DNA of 64,000 bases from Liolophura sinensis (lineage: Eukaryota; Mollusca; Polyplacophora; Chitonida; Chitonidae). Within the stretch, counting starts at the first letter, position 1, and each line of letters starts with the position of its first letter. This document shows positions 1 through 13,000 of the stretch, piece by piece. Made by a program: the position numbers and the translations under genes. The notes under the pieces are model-generated. The model had not been told where the DNA came from. It saw only the letters and a list, made by a program, of their open reading frames with translations, and made no database searches. Location: NCBI RefSeq assembly GCF_032854445.1, contig NC_088307.1, positions 22,582,017 to 22,646,016 of the forward strand, written 5' to 3'.

Positions 1-836
1 GAAGAAAACCAAGAAAATGATTTAAAACAAACCCACTTCAGCTGACACGTGGGAAAGAAAGTTTTGGCGGGATCAAATATATTTTGCGTTTTATTTTCTG
101 ATGAATGTGTAATACCTCTGTGCTCAGATAAACGTTGCATTGTTCAGGGAACTAAATCTCCCATGAAGGGCCACTCTACGAACAATATGTATGCCATGAT
201 CAAATCATTCTTTGACCAAAATCCCCTGATGTAATTTGGTTACTACACTGTATTCTCAGAAACTCCGTGACATGAACAAGTAACATTATCTGAACAAAGA
301 ACACTTTAAATATAATTAAAGACGTAATGCATAAAGAGCAAAACTACAGTAGCGACGACAGTGTGATGGCTGACAAATAGTTAAACGTAACCGAAACGCG
401 TCCTCTAGTTTAAATTTCGAGGTTTAAATACACTTTAATGACTATAACCCAGTTATGTGTTGTCATTAGGAGTCAGCCGTTTAAAAGAGTTAAATGTTAA
501 TTTTATTCTGGACAAAAACCCTGCTAAAGGTTACTGGTATTAAGATTGTAAATCTGACCTAACGTATTATACAGTTTTGAACAATTAGCCACTAGTTAAA
601 TAAATAATTGTAATCAGCAAACAGAAGAAGAGATATAAATCTTATATAAGATATGTATTTACCTCATTATATACAAATATGTTTAAAATGTTTTCATATG
701 TAAAACACCGTTAAATAATTCAATCAATACGCATGTTCATTTCATGGGTAATTTAACGGAAAATATTTAATCAATGTTTCAGTTACATTTCCTTATCTTG
801 TCTTTTTTGTTTTAATTTCTTTACTTTTATCTTCAG
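1..836. other. Intron of ITIH-like gene (upstream part), no gene seen
   Basis: AT-rich sequence without splice-bounded ORFs matching ITIH. It ends in the pyrimidine tract of the first visible exon. A start codon and signal peptide were looked for and not found. Confidence 0.6.
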
Positions 837-1003
837 GATACGGGTCAGATTACGATTGACAGCCTTCACATCCGCTCTGACATCAGACATCGGTTCTCCG
901 AGACACGCGTGACCAGCCGGGTGTCAAACACAGCTGATATAGCTCAGGATGCCACCTTTGAAGTCCGCTTGCCGGATGACGCATTTATATCCGGGTACTC
1001 TAT
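837..1003 (+). CDS. ITIH-like exon A: start of VIT domain
   Basis: Preceded by a pyrimidine tract and cttcag, followed by gtaagt. Encodes 55 residues plus two bases, including R-S-D-I-R-H-R-F-S-E-T and F-I-S-G-Y, typical of the first VIT strands (I-x-S-x-V-x-x-R-F...T and the F-I-x-x-F position). Confidence 0.85.
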
Positions 1004-4000
1004 GTAAGTGGGTCACGAGAAACAAACACGCAATGGTACGATGGAGTATTTGTTACATGTACATATGCTGACACTAAGACAGGCCTGCTGCAATACGTAA
1101 AAAGCAAAGGAATTTCTAAATTTAACTTCTTTCCGCTGAAATGTCTGTTTACAACGACCAAAACGGTTTTCTCTATTTTACCACAAGAGGAATAGTTTCA
1201 ATTTTGACACTGTGAATTACCCTCAATTGGATTGCAATATACCGAAGGCTCCTGCATATGTTCTGTACATGTATATATCTGACTGTAACATTTGTTCCCC
1301 CGGGTTCTGCCCGGTTTCCTCCCACCATATTACTGGTCACCGTCGTATAAACACCAATCAAATAAATAAATAAACGGTAACATTTGCCAGATCCTTTTCA
1401 GGGCTAGGAGTGTATATTCATCGTGTTGAATTAGCTCGCTGCGTTGAATACATGAACAGTTGCAATCAAAGCGATGTATATTTTATTTTCGACAACTTAT
1501 ATACTGGCATTGTACATGATTTATTTACTGATTTTTCTTATTGGCACAGAACATACCTTGTCACCAGACACATTCATGCATAAACGCCTGTAAAGAGGCT
1601 ATACCCTGGCGATATTTAGTTACGAATCGAAGACAAATACAGTCGAAGTTTGGCTGTCGAAAAATCCTAATACTGATCTTCCAGAAAATATCAGCCTTTT
1701 GTGTACACGTGTTACCGTTTAAAGCTACTAAAATTTAAAAAGCTTTTTTATAAAGTTTTTTTAATTATTTTATTAAGACTATAAATAGTACAGATCCAAG
1801 TGTGATATCGGCTGGAAGACAGTAACTTGACCTCATTTTGATAAATGCACAAACATCCGATTACTAATATGTTGGTGTTGTGTTTTTGTCACAAATCTCC
1901 GGTATTGTGTCTTTAGTAAAGCTACCTTTACACCGTCGGCGAATTTTTCGAAAGGTGTGCATGTCGAAGAAACTCGACTCAAAATTGCATCTCCAATGGA
2001 TGCCCTCGGAAGTTTGTTGATAAACATGTATTTCTACTCATTTCTTACGACTGTTTACTACGATGTACGTGGCTGTCAATTATCAGACCATATTACATAT
2101 TACCACAGGAACTAATCCTAATCTGACCATGAGGTCGCAGGCTCGAATCCATCTGTTGCCAGGCCACAGTTTTGGATGGCCAGATCTGCCACAATGGTTG
2201 GTGGTATATACACTGTTTTCCTCTATCCATGAACCTGGTCCTCGTTTGATGAATAAAATTTTGTTGAATAGGACCTTAAACGCAAATCAGATAAAAATTA
2301 AATATGAATTTGTGTTTGATCCAATAGAAATACAAAACTGATAGTTTACTACATAATTCCAATAAAACCACGATCATCAGCAAATGGTTTACAAAGGTGT
2401 TGTATAATAGCACGTTGTTGTGTTTTGTTTTTTCTTCAGGACGATAGATGGCGTTGTTTATCCCGGTACTGTTAAGGAGAAGTCGGCTGCCAATAAGGAG
2501 TTCAACGACGCCGTAGAGAGGGGCGAGTCGGCAGGGAAGGTCGCGGCGACCAGGTAAACAGAACTAGGTTTAATCACACGATTACACGTGCTCTTCTGAA
2601 GCTAGCTGTCGTATAATAAATGGTCAAACCATAACAAATGTTCTAGGCTAAATTTGTAGATTGAACAATACTAGTTTAACCTGCATAAATTGATGCCATC
2701 GAAAATTTTAATTTTCAATTATGAATATAATTTAAAGATATTATGATGCTAAATTTGTTGTTGAAACTTTGTCCTTCAGATTTCATTTTACGGTCTGAAG
2801 TGTGATTTGGACTCTTGGTATATGGTTTCATGATAAAGCATTAAGAGAGATGCATTGCTTCACAGGATGTCAAAATTTGAAACTGACTAAATCTTGCACT
2901 TTTATACGTAGCAACATAATTGTTACTTGTCAATTCACTACTGACTGTTCGAACGTTGAACTTTAGGTGCTGGAAATATTTTGAGTTCAGCAATTTATTC
3001 AGTCTTAAGAGGAAGATACATTTCGTTCCGATTTGTGCTAAAGACTTATACGTATTGGCCACGTCAGCGATTTCATTCAGCTAAAGAAGTGACGAACCAC
3101 TTAGGGGCATTTAATGGATAACCTGATAACGTGATAAAGACTGGCCAGAATTAATAGTTATTAAATATGATGTAAAACACTCTCTCACCGATTGCCGCGC
3201 TGTTAAAATCTGCATGGTTGCATTTGTGGATTTTGGTCAAGAAAACAAAGTTGTTTATTTATCTATTTAATTGGTGTTTTATGTCGTATTCTAAAATATT
3301 TTACTTATGCGACGGCGTTCAGCATTTCGGCGAGAGGAAACTGAGGAAACCCACAACCATCAGTTCGCTGGCAGATAATGAAACAAATGCCCTTTAACCC
3401 AAAGATTTTTAAATGGAGTATTAGAGGTAATAAACTGATTACGACCTCTGACCACCTTAGCATCATTTTTTTCTGTTTCAAGCGCACGTGAAACTAACGA
3501 GTTTCTCATTACGGTGAACGTGGCAGCGCATAGTCACGTGACGTTCAACTTGACCTATCAGGAGTTGCTTCAGCGTCGACTGGGTCTCTACGAGCACGTG
3601 ATCTACATCAATCCGGGACAGATCGTACCGGATCTCCAAGTGCACGTGTTCATAAACGAAACAAGGGAAATAACCCAATTGAGCGCACCGGAAATCCGAG
3701 ACGACAAACTTTCCTCAAATGTCATTACAGGTAAGTTACTTTCCAGTTATTTTTAATCTTTTAAAGTACACAAGAGGTGAGGGTTCAAATCCTGCACGGT
3801 GCTGGTAATTTTTATATGTTTCAGCGCATTCAAGTTGAATCGTTCTATGGCAGTTCATGTTGTTTGTTGCGGGACTAGAAATACTAAAATATGAACATGT
3901 TTCTGGCATAAATGCACCATCACAGTTATATGGACTACTGTACGGAAGTGAATAATGGATCAATATACACATACTTTGGGTCATCATAACTGAAGTATCT

Positions 4001-7000
4001 GTTTGTCAGTATTTCATGCATTGTCACAGAGTTATGACGGAAATTCTGCGCCTTATCTATACTGTTTTTACGGGCTTGGTGGCAAACCGTGCCGTAGGTA
4101 CGGTCATTCGTCACTTGCATGCTTTTCACCGTTATAGCATCTGTTTCAAGACGCTTCACGCAGGTGGAGATCTATACGCTTCACATATTGTAAAGTTCTT
4201 TGGTTTCCTGCCAAACGGTTGCGATTTACTTAAGTCACTCCACCGTTCATGAAACTTAGCGTCATTATATTAAGTGAAAATCTAAAGGAGCGCGGCCTAA
4301 AGCATTAGTCAATCAATGAACCAATCAGTCAACTGATCAAGCATTTAGTTCACCAGAATAAGTTGCCTTTTCCCCATATCGTTTTTTATGTTTATTTTTT
4401 GTTTCTCTCTCTAACAAGTTTCTCCTATATGTGTTGTTCTTTTCCTTTGTCTCTCACACTAATAAATTTGTCCTAAATACGTCGTTCTCTTCGTTTTTCT
4501 CTCTCAATACTAAGTGTGTCCTAAATACGTCGTTCTTTTCGTTTTTCTTTCAGACACCAACAAGTTTGCACGTATAGACAGCCTGTCCCCAAGCTCAGCT
4601 CAGGTGACGTTCTCACCTACCGCCGAGCAGCAACAGGAATACTCGGACCGTGGGGTAGCCGGCCAGTTTATCGTCAACTATGATGTACAGCGATCACCAG
4701 ACTTTGAGGGAGAGCTTTTGGTATGTCATTATTTGGAACTGAATTACGGTTGAATTGAAAACCAGGCTCCATGATCATGATTTATTTATTTATCAGGCTT
4801 CTAATCTGAAGGGGCCTCCGTGGCTCAGTCGGTTAGCGCGCTAGCGCAGCGTAGTGACCCAGAAGCCTCTCACCAATGCGGTCGCTGTGAGTTCAAGACC
4901 AGCCTATGCTGGCTTCCTCTCCGGCCGTACGTGGGAAGGTCTGCCAGCAACCTGCGGATGGTCGTGGGTTTCCCCCGGGTTCTGCCCGGTTTCCACCCAC
5001 CATAATGCTGGCCGCCGTCGTATAAGTGAAATATTCTTGAGTACTTTTCTGGGTAATTCTAAACCAGTGAGGTCCAATAAATTGCAGTTTAACATCACTG
5101 CAATTTTTTTTACCTATTTCTGCTTACACCATGCTGCTTACACCATAGCGGGCGTGTAAATTGCTACTATTTATGCATTAACATGAACAGTTAGAATAAA
5201 ACCCAGACTGAGGTAAATGGACAATAGGTTGTGTTTCTCCGGTTACGTGTGACCATTTACCAACTATCACAGTCGTTTTTGCTCTTGTTTTACTCTCTGC
5301 GCTGTATGTTAATAATTGTGTTGTATTCCTGCATAAACAAGGATTCTGCTGGTGGACTAAGCATCCCTAAAGCCTGGCCCCTTTGCATTGTTTCAATGTG
5401 ATTGGATGTTAATTGTGATGACAACGCAGTATTTTTAGTAATTGCAATTTTTTTTACCTAATTCTGCTTAAACCATGGTGTTAGTGGGGCATGGACATTG
5501 CTAGTATTTTATGCATTTACGTGGAACAGTTAGAATAAAATCCTGACCGAGGTAAATAGACAATAGGCCGTATTTCACCCCTTACGTGTGACCATTTGCC
5601 AGCTGCCACACTGTCGCCCCTGCTGTGGCTTTACTCTCTGTGCTGTACTTCTATAATTATATTCCATAAACTATTTCATAAATGACTGGTATACCGCACC
5701 GCACACCCCAATGACCAGCCAACACGTCAAGGCCAATTCTCAAAACAACGTTCGTCACAACTCACGGGAGAGCTTTTGGTATGTCATTATTTGGAACTGA
5801 ATTACGGTTGAATTGAAAACCAGGCTCCATGATCATGATTTATTTATTTATCAGGCTTCTAATCTGAAGGGGCCTCCGTGGCTCAGTCGGTTAGCGCGCT
5901 AGCGCAGCGTAGTGACCCAGAAGCCTCTCACCAATGCGGTCGCTGTGAGTTCAAGACCAGCCTATGCTGGCTTCCTCTCCGGCCGTACGTGGGAAGGTCT
6001 GCCAGCAACCTGCGGATGGTCGTGGGTTTCCCCCGGGTTCTGCCCGGTTTCCACCCACCATAATGCTGGCCGCCGTCGTATAAGTGAAATATTCTTGAGT
6101 ACGGCGTAAAACAACAATCAAAAAAAAAAAAAAAAAAAAAAAAAATCTAATCTGAAAGCTGGAAGCTTGTTGTTTCGACTTTCTACTTCTGGCTATTTTT
6201 CTTTTCTGAAAACAGCCGTCGGTGTTTTTGAAAACAGCAAATCTCAGTTGGTCTTGGCTCACATGTACCACACCAATTGCGCTACATGATTGTCCGTATA
6301 ACGTCACCCCACTTCACATATTTATGCGCCATACTGGACATATAAAGAAGTCTAAAAAAAGTGTTTGAGGGAATGAGTGCTTGGGCTTTAACGTCGCACT
6401 TAACAGTTTTCAGTCATATGTGTCTCAAGAAATATTGAGCCTTGTGGATGAATACAAGACTTGCAGCGCCTCAAAAATTTCAAAAGGTCCCGTTTTTCTC
6501 GTCATGCATCGCGAACCAAGAGACCATGTTGATTGTAACTACATGTGCGATGGCAACATAAGTCAAATGTTGCCATCATTCGTCATCATGTTAGTCTGTA
6601 ATATCGATCTGTAATATACGATCATGTTAGTCTGTAATATCTTCATGGCCGCATTTAACCGCTTATGTGTGGCCATTTGCCAGCAATCACACTGTCCTCA
6701 CTGCTCTGGTTTTCTCTCTGTACTTTACCTCTATGTTGTTTTACTCTCTGTGTTTGAATTATGTTGTATTCCTGTATATGCAAGGATTCTGCTGGTGGAC
6801 TAATCATCCCCAAGGTCTCTTTATTATTTTTTTATGTGATTGTATGTTTAATGTGATGAAAGCACAGCATTCTGGGTAATTCTAAACCAGTGAGGTCCAA
6901 TAAATTGCAGTTTAACATCACTGCAATTTTTTTTACCTATTTCTGCTTACACCATGCTGCTTACACCATAGCGGGCGTGTAAATTGCTACTATTTATGCA

Positions 7001-10000
7001 TTAACATGAACAGTTAGAATAAAACCCAGACTGAGGTAAATGGACAATAGGTTGTGTTTCTCCGGTTACGTGTGACCATTTACCAACTATCACAGTCGTT
7101 TTTGCTCTTGTTTTACTCTCTGCGCTGTATGTTAATAATTGTGTTGTATTCCTGCATAAACAAGGATTCTGCTGGTGGACTAAGCATCCCTAAAGCCTGG
7201 CCCCTTTGCATTGTTTCAATGTGATTGGATGTTAATTGTGATGACAACGCAGTATTTTTAGTAATTGCAATTTTTTTTACCTAATTCTGCTTAAACCATG
7301 GTGTTAGTGGGGCATGGACATTGCTAGTATTTTATGCATTTACGTGGAACAGTTAGAATAAAATCCTGACCGAGGTAAATAGACAATAGGCCGTATTTCA
7401 CCCCTTACGTGTGACCATTTGCCAGCTGCCACACTGTCGCCCCTGCTGTGGCTTTACTCTCTGTGCTGTACTTCTATAATTATATTCCATAAACTATTTC
7501 ATAAATGACTGGTATACCGCACCGCACACCCCAATGACCAGCCAACACGTCAAGGCCAATTCTCAAAACAACGTTCGTCACAAAGAACCAAAGAGCTAAT
7601 TTAGTATAGAAATTAAGAAATTTGAATGGATTCATACAAAGTAAAGCATGCGTCAACATTTTTCCATGATGACACAAAGACGACGGGGAAAGTTGTAGGC
7701 ATATGACTTAGTATCAGTATCTAAGTTGTGCACCAAGCTAGTTACTATATTGTCGTTATCAGGTATCTGACGGGTACTTCGTCCATTTCTTTGCGCCGGA
7801 AGATCTACCGCCAATGGGAAAGCGGATTGTGTTCGTTCTGGACACAAGCGGCTCCATGAGCGGACGGAAAAACCTTCAGCTCCAGGAAGCTCTTCTCTTT
7901 ATTCTCGGGGAACTCCGACCTATTGACGGGTTCAGCATCCTTCTGTTCAGCAGCGGAGTCGAGTACTGGGGCTCAGGCAAACTGATTCGCGCGACAGAGG
8001 AGAACGTCGCCAAAGCCAAGCAGTTCGCCAGGACAATCGGAGCGAGTGGAGGTACAGTCAGAGTTAACAATGGAGCTCAAAAGATAAGAGAAAGCAATAG
8101 TTCAAACTAATCGTGACTGGTTAGCTGGGCTTTATAGAGGGAAGGCTTAGTCAGCAACCTGTGGTAGGTCGTGGGTTTCCGCCCGGTTTCGTCTCACCAT
8201 AGATGAAATATTGTTGAGTATACAGCCTAAAACACCAATCAAATAAATAAGTGAATACGAACATAAGAGAGACATCATTAACAATTTGTTCTAAATGCAA
8301 GTTTTCAGTGAGGTAAGTGAGAATTAGCAGAAAATGTTAGGCCATTAATCTATACAGTTGTACTTGTGTATTTTGTCTATCACAGGTAAATGAAATGTAT
8401 TACTGTTAAACTTAAGGTCTAGCTACTCTTCCTAAAATTCAGTTCAATGACATTTAGCAAATGTAAAACAACAATAGGTTACGCCACGACTTGTCGATAG
8501 CTATAGAGCAGCAGTAGGAGAAACCCACATTCTCGTGCTAGTTGCTTAAAAAAAATCAAGTTCAAAGGGATTAAAGGTAAATTGACAAAAGGCCAGTTTT
8601 CACCATTTATCAAATATGACACCGTCATTGCTGCTCTGATGTCATTCTCTATGCTGTAGTCTTTTCTACTGAAGCACCACATTAATGGTTGGGTTAAATA
8701 CGGTGGGGGGCCTCCGTGGCTCAGTCGGTTAGCGCGCTAGCGCAGTGTTGTGACCCAGAAGCCTCTCACCAATGCGGTTGCTATGAGTTCAAGACCAGCC
8801 TATGCTGGCTTCCTCTCCGGCCGTACGTGGGAAGGTCTGCCAGCAACCTGCGGATGGTCGTGGGTTTCCCCCGGGTTCTGCCCGGTTTCCACCCACCATA
8901 ATGCTGGCCGCCGTCGTATAAGTGAAATATTCTTGAGTGCGGCGTAAAACAACAATCAAAAAAAAAAAAAAAATACGGTGGTGTCACTCTTGGAAAGCAA
9001 AAATTCATTACGATTTAACATTAGATGTTTCTGATTTTCTTCACACAGGCACAAACATCAACGCTGCTCTTCTGGCGGGACTGCGCACGCTCTCTCCTCA
9101 CGCGACAAATCCGTCAAATCCGTCGCTCCTACTGTTCTTGACGGACGGCCAAGCGACGTCCGGGGAGACAAGGTCGGAGAAAATACTGGAGAACGTCAGC
9201 GGTGCGCGTCAAGCTGGACAGTCCATCTACTCCTTGGCCTTCGGAAACGGGGCAGATTTCGACCTTCTGCGAAAGCTTTCTGCTCAAAACCAAGGCGTAG
9301 CGAGGAAGATCTTTGAGGATGCGGACGCGGCGCTGCAACTGTCGGGTTTTTACAACGAGATCTCGAGTCCTTTGTTGTCAGAATTGGTCATCAAGTACAT
9401 CAGCGATTTTGTGAACGACACTAGCCTGACCCAGACTTCGTTCAGCACCTTTTTCCGAGGTTCCGAAATTGTCGTCTCAGGAAGATACAATGCGCAAGCC
9501 CAGGGGCCAAGAGAGCTCAGTGTCGTCGTCCAGGGTAATGATGCGTCAAGCCCTTTGCTTAAGAGACGCCGTTACTGTCTTCCTCCGTGGCTTCCACGCC
9601 CTCTCCGTGATTCCTGGTATCACCCACGCCCCTGGCCATGCCCCCCTCTACCCCCACCGCCAACTCTCAGCCCCACCCCACCGACTCCACGACCAACTAC
9701 CTTCATAGAACGACTCTGGGTGTATCTAACGATCCGTCAACTGGTGGAGAAAGTGGTGGAAACTGACAACCCTAAAGCTCCAGCATCGGTGAAGGCTAAA
9801 GCAGATGCCTTGAGACTAGCTTTGAAGGTAAGTCGTAGAATACTCTAAAAAAGTTTATTTATCAAATGTCTTAAGATTGAAGTCAAAAACACGGCTGCAA
9901 TTAAAATGAAATGCTGTAAAAAGTTTTAAATTATTGCACTGATTCTTTATTGCAGAACAAGCAAGGAAGAAACCCCAGCTTGCACTTTTTCCTTTTCCGA

Positions 10001-13000
10001 ATTTGGCTTTCTAAGAACTTGCAATTTCTGAAAATTTCCTAAATTGCTTTATAAATAGGAACTCAGCTGGTTGGTTAGTCGTGGCATAGACAAAGTAGAA
10101 TGTTGAATACGTCGTTTAATGCCATCAGAATCAGATAATTAAAAGAAAACATAGCTGTATGTGTCAAATCCAAATGGCTTCTCACAACATAAGCGCAGAA
10201 CTGTGCGGAGTCCATTTCCAAGAGCAAAGGGCTTTGACATAAGTCATCTTGGTACCTAGGCACTTGGCTTGCGGGAGCAAGAGAATGGCTTCCATTTTGC
10301 TCCAATTGTCAACCCGGAAAGGTGATTACCTCGGTTACTTGCTTCAGGTTAAGATTTGTGGAAAGCCAGTTCTACTGTGTTGTGGGCTACAATTGCAAAT
10401 CGGTGTTCCTTCCTCTCACTCAGCTTGTTTATTTACTTATTAATTTGATTGGTGTTTTACACTGTACACAAGAATATTTCACTTTTGCGACAGCATTATT
10501 GTGGGAGGAAACCTGGCAGAGCCCGTTGGAAACCCACGACCATCCGAATGTTGCCGGCAGACCTTCTTACGCACGTCCGGAGAGTTTATAGTATTTTCAA
10601 TGGGGCGTTCCCCTAAACCAGCGTTAAGAATACGTAGGCAAGGGCACTGATGTGCTACAGGGAGACAGATATAATCTTTACAAAAGAACACAAAACAGTA
10701 GTGCAAGAATGTAAACGACTCATACTGGATTTGAACCCGCGACCTATCGTAAACTACCAAAACGTTTATTTTCAAATTTGCAATGTTTCAGTACCAATTC
10801 GTGACACCGTACACGTCCATGGTTGCAACCAAGCCTAAGAATCTTGATACGAAAGTATCTTTCGGTCCAACTGCTGTCAAAGGTAAGTCTTAACTTAAAT
10901 ATGTTATATGCCATTTTATGTGATGTGCACTAAATCTATTTATTTGATTGTTACACCAAGAAGTTTTTACTTACACAATGGGGGTCAGTTTTATGGGTGG
11001 AAAAAGCCGGAGTGCTGAAGTGCCGAAGTGCCGGAGTGAATCACCAACCTTTGGCAAGTGTTACGACCCAAACTGTCTGTATTATAAAGAGATGGCTTGT
11101 TCAAAATACACGACAGTTTAGCCGCACAAAAAGTAACCAAAACCAGCAGATTTTATTTTACAACAATTTATTAGGTTTAACAAAAACAGATAACAAGTCT
11201 TATACAAATACCAAAGTACTTAAGTTTAACAAGAAAAGATAGCAGTATCTATACAAATACTAAAGTACTTACATGTACAACGGTGTCAAGTCAAAACGCA
11301 CGCATATATCCCACAATGCTGAAAACCATACCGGCATAAATCCACAAATAAGAGGGAAAATCCACGGTATAGCTGAGTGTATGACGAAATGTACACAAAA
11401 TTCCACAGACACTGCCCGTGTAGGCCTACTAATAAGCACTGTGTACACAAGAGCACAAATTAAATATACAAGTTCAGACTGAACAAGTGCTCGGTGGAGA
11501 TATGATATAACAAAGCCAGAGGCTATAAAGACACCAAAATTCAGCACAAAAGGCCTACTAAAGTAACACACAGCGAAAGCATCCAAAACTCTCAATAATT
11601 CTCCTCTCTCCCCTTTTGACCTGCTTTCATAGGTCTTATATAGAATTTTCTAGAATAAGAAAATTCTTGAACACTTGTTGTAAACAAACAGTCCCCGAAC
11701 TGAGCGTATCCTGGAACACTCTAAGGTAGAGGCAGACAGCAGGCCCTGGACTCAGCATATGTAAACAGTGGCAAGCTAAATTTAGAAGCTAACGGCAGTT
11801 GTGCACATAACACAAGTTACTGACCAAATTCCCCATGTTGCTCACCATATGACCTTCAACGAACGTTTTCCGTGTGAACGGCCTCACGAATGTCACCGAT
11901 GGTTTGTCATGTAGGGCCCACAAGCAGTGAGCGCGGAGAACTCTAGATACTGCTTGTCCAAGAACGAGTGAATATGAAAGTGAATAACGAAAAATATATG
12001 AGAGTTAAATGTCATGAGATTCGAAGAACGAATAACGTCTTAGTGACTCGTCATTGAAGAAACAACAAAATGTCGTGGAACAATATTCGCTTAAACTTTC
12101 TATTTGACAACCGAATAATTGATATCGCGCTGACACCTTATTCGAGAAAGCACGTGGCTTGAGGAGTGAATTCAAAACAGCATTACTCCAACCGTATGAA
12201 GGGAGATCTGCCAGCAACCTGCGAATGGCCGGTTTTTGCCGGGTTTCCTTCCACCATAATGCTGGTCGCCGTCGTATAAGAGAAATATTCTTGAGTACGG
12301 CGTAAAACACCAATAAAATAAATAAATAAAACAGTATGATGACTGTTATAATTTTAATATGGCGTAAAGCAATATTCGCTTGTTCATTCAACTGTACAGT
12401 TTGTATTGACTTACATTTTTGTAGAGTCATCTAGCAGTGTACCCAGCTCGCTCAACACTTCCTTACGTCGTTCACAAGGTAAACGCTTAATTCATCTTGA
12501 TATTGATGACTCAACAAATCTCGACCAGCCAATTTCTGTGCTGAGTCGGGTCATACTTTAAAACCCACGAATTTCCCTGGCTGGGCGACTAAGACCAGTG
12601 TGTTGTGTAATGTGATTCATTACTAAATATGATGACAACATAGCCTTGTGAGTAATTATAGGCCAGCAACATCTAATTAATTGCAATTAACATCACTGCA
12701 TTTTTTGGCCTAATTTTGGTTAAGTCATGGTGTTAGGGAGCTATTTTAAATTCGCATAAACAGTTAGAATAAAACCCTGAGACGAAATTTTTTCGGTTAT
12801 GTGTGACCAATTAATACAAACTATCTAACAGCCGTCTGCTTCCTGATATGAGAGTATTGTTTATATAAGAACAGCAATCTTCATGGATTAACAAAGACTT
12901 GCTTGGCTTTTCGTTAGGAATTAGATATAACCGCAGATTAAAACCGCAGATATATATATGAAGTCGTTGCTCGTTGAAAATTTAAAAGGTTAGTATGAAA

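Larger units (their letters stand above)
5766..7583. repeat. Right, complete copy of the tandem duplication
   Basis: Keeps the whole S1 SINE with both target-site duplications, 0.7 kb of extra sequence (6157-6869) and the R2 repeats. Five bases (ctcac, 5761-5765) lie at the junction with the left copy. It also holds a 13-bp stub of exon D with its donor, which is not expected to be used. Confidence 0.88.

Noticed and set aside
4820-6063. Identical 61-residue ORFs (M-A-Q-S-V-S-A-L-A-Q...) at 4820, 5878 and 8716
   Set aside because: They read through the tRNA-like head and body of S1 SINEs and recur only with the repeat.
7814-8110. Single-exon 98-residue vWA protein starting at 7814
   Set aside because: It is the middle of ITIH exon E; the reading continues upstream to the acceptor at 7762 and must be spliced at 8051.
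11269-11595. 108-residue minus-strand ORF with hydrophobic stretches
   Set aside because: Composition fits AT-rich intron DNA; no family recognised, and a second ORF overlaps on the other strand.
12005-12430. 141-residue minus-strand ORF
   Set aside because: Overlaps an S1 SINE and has no homology or splice context.
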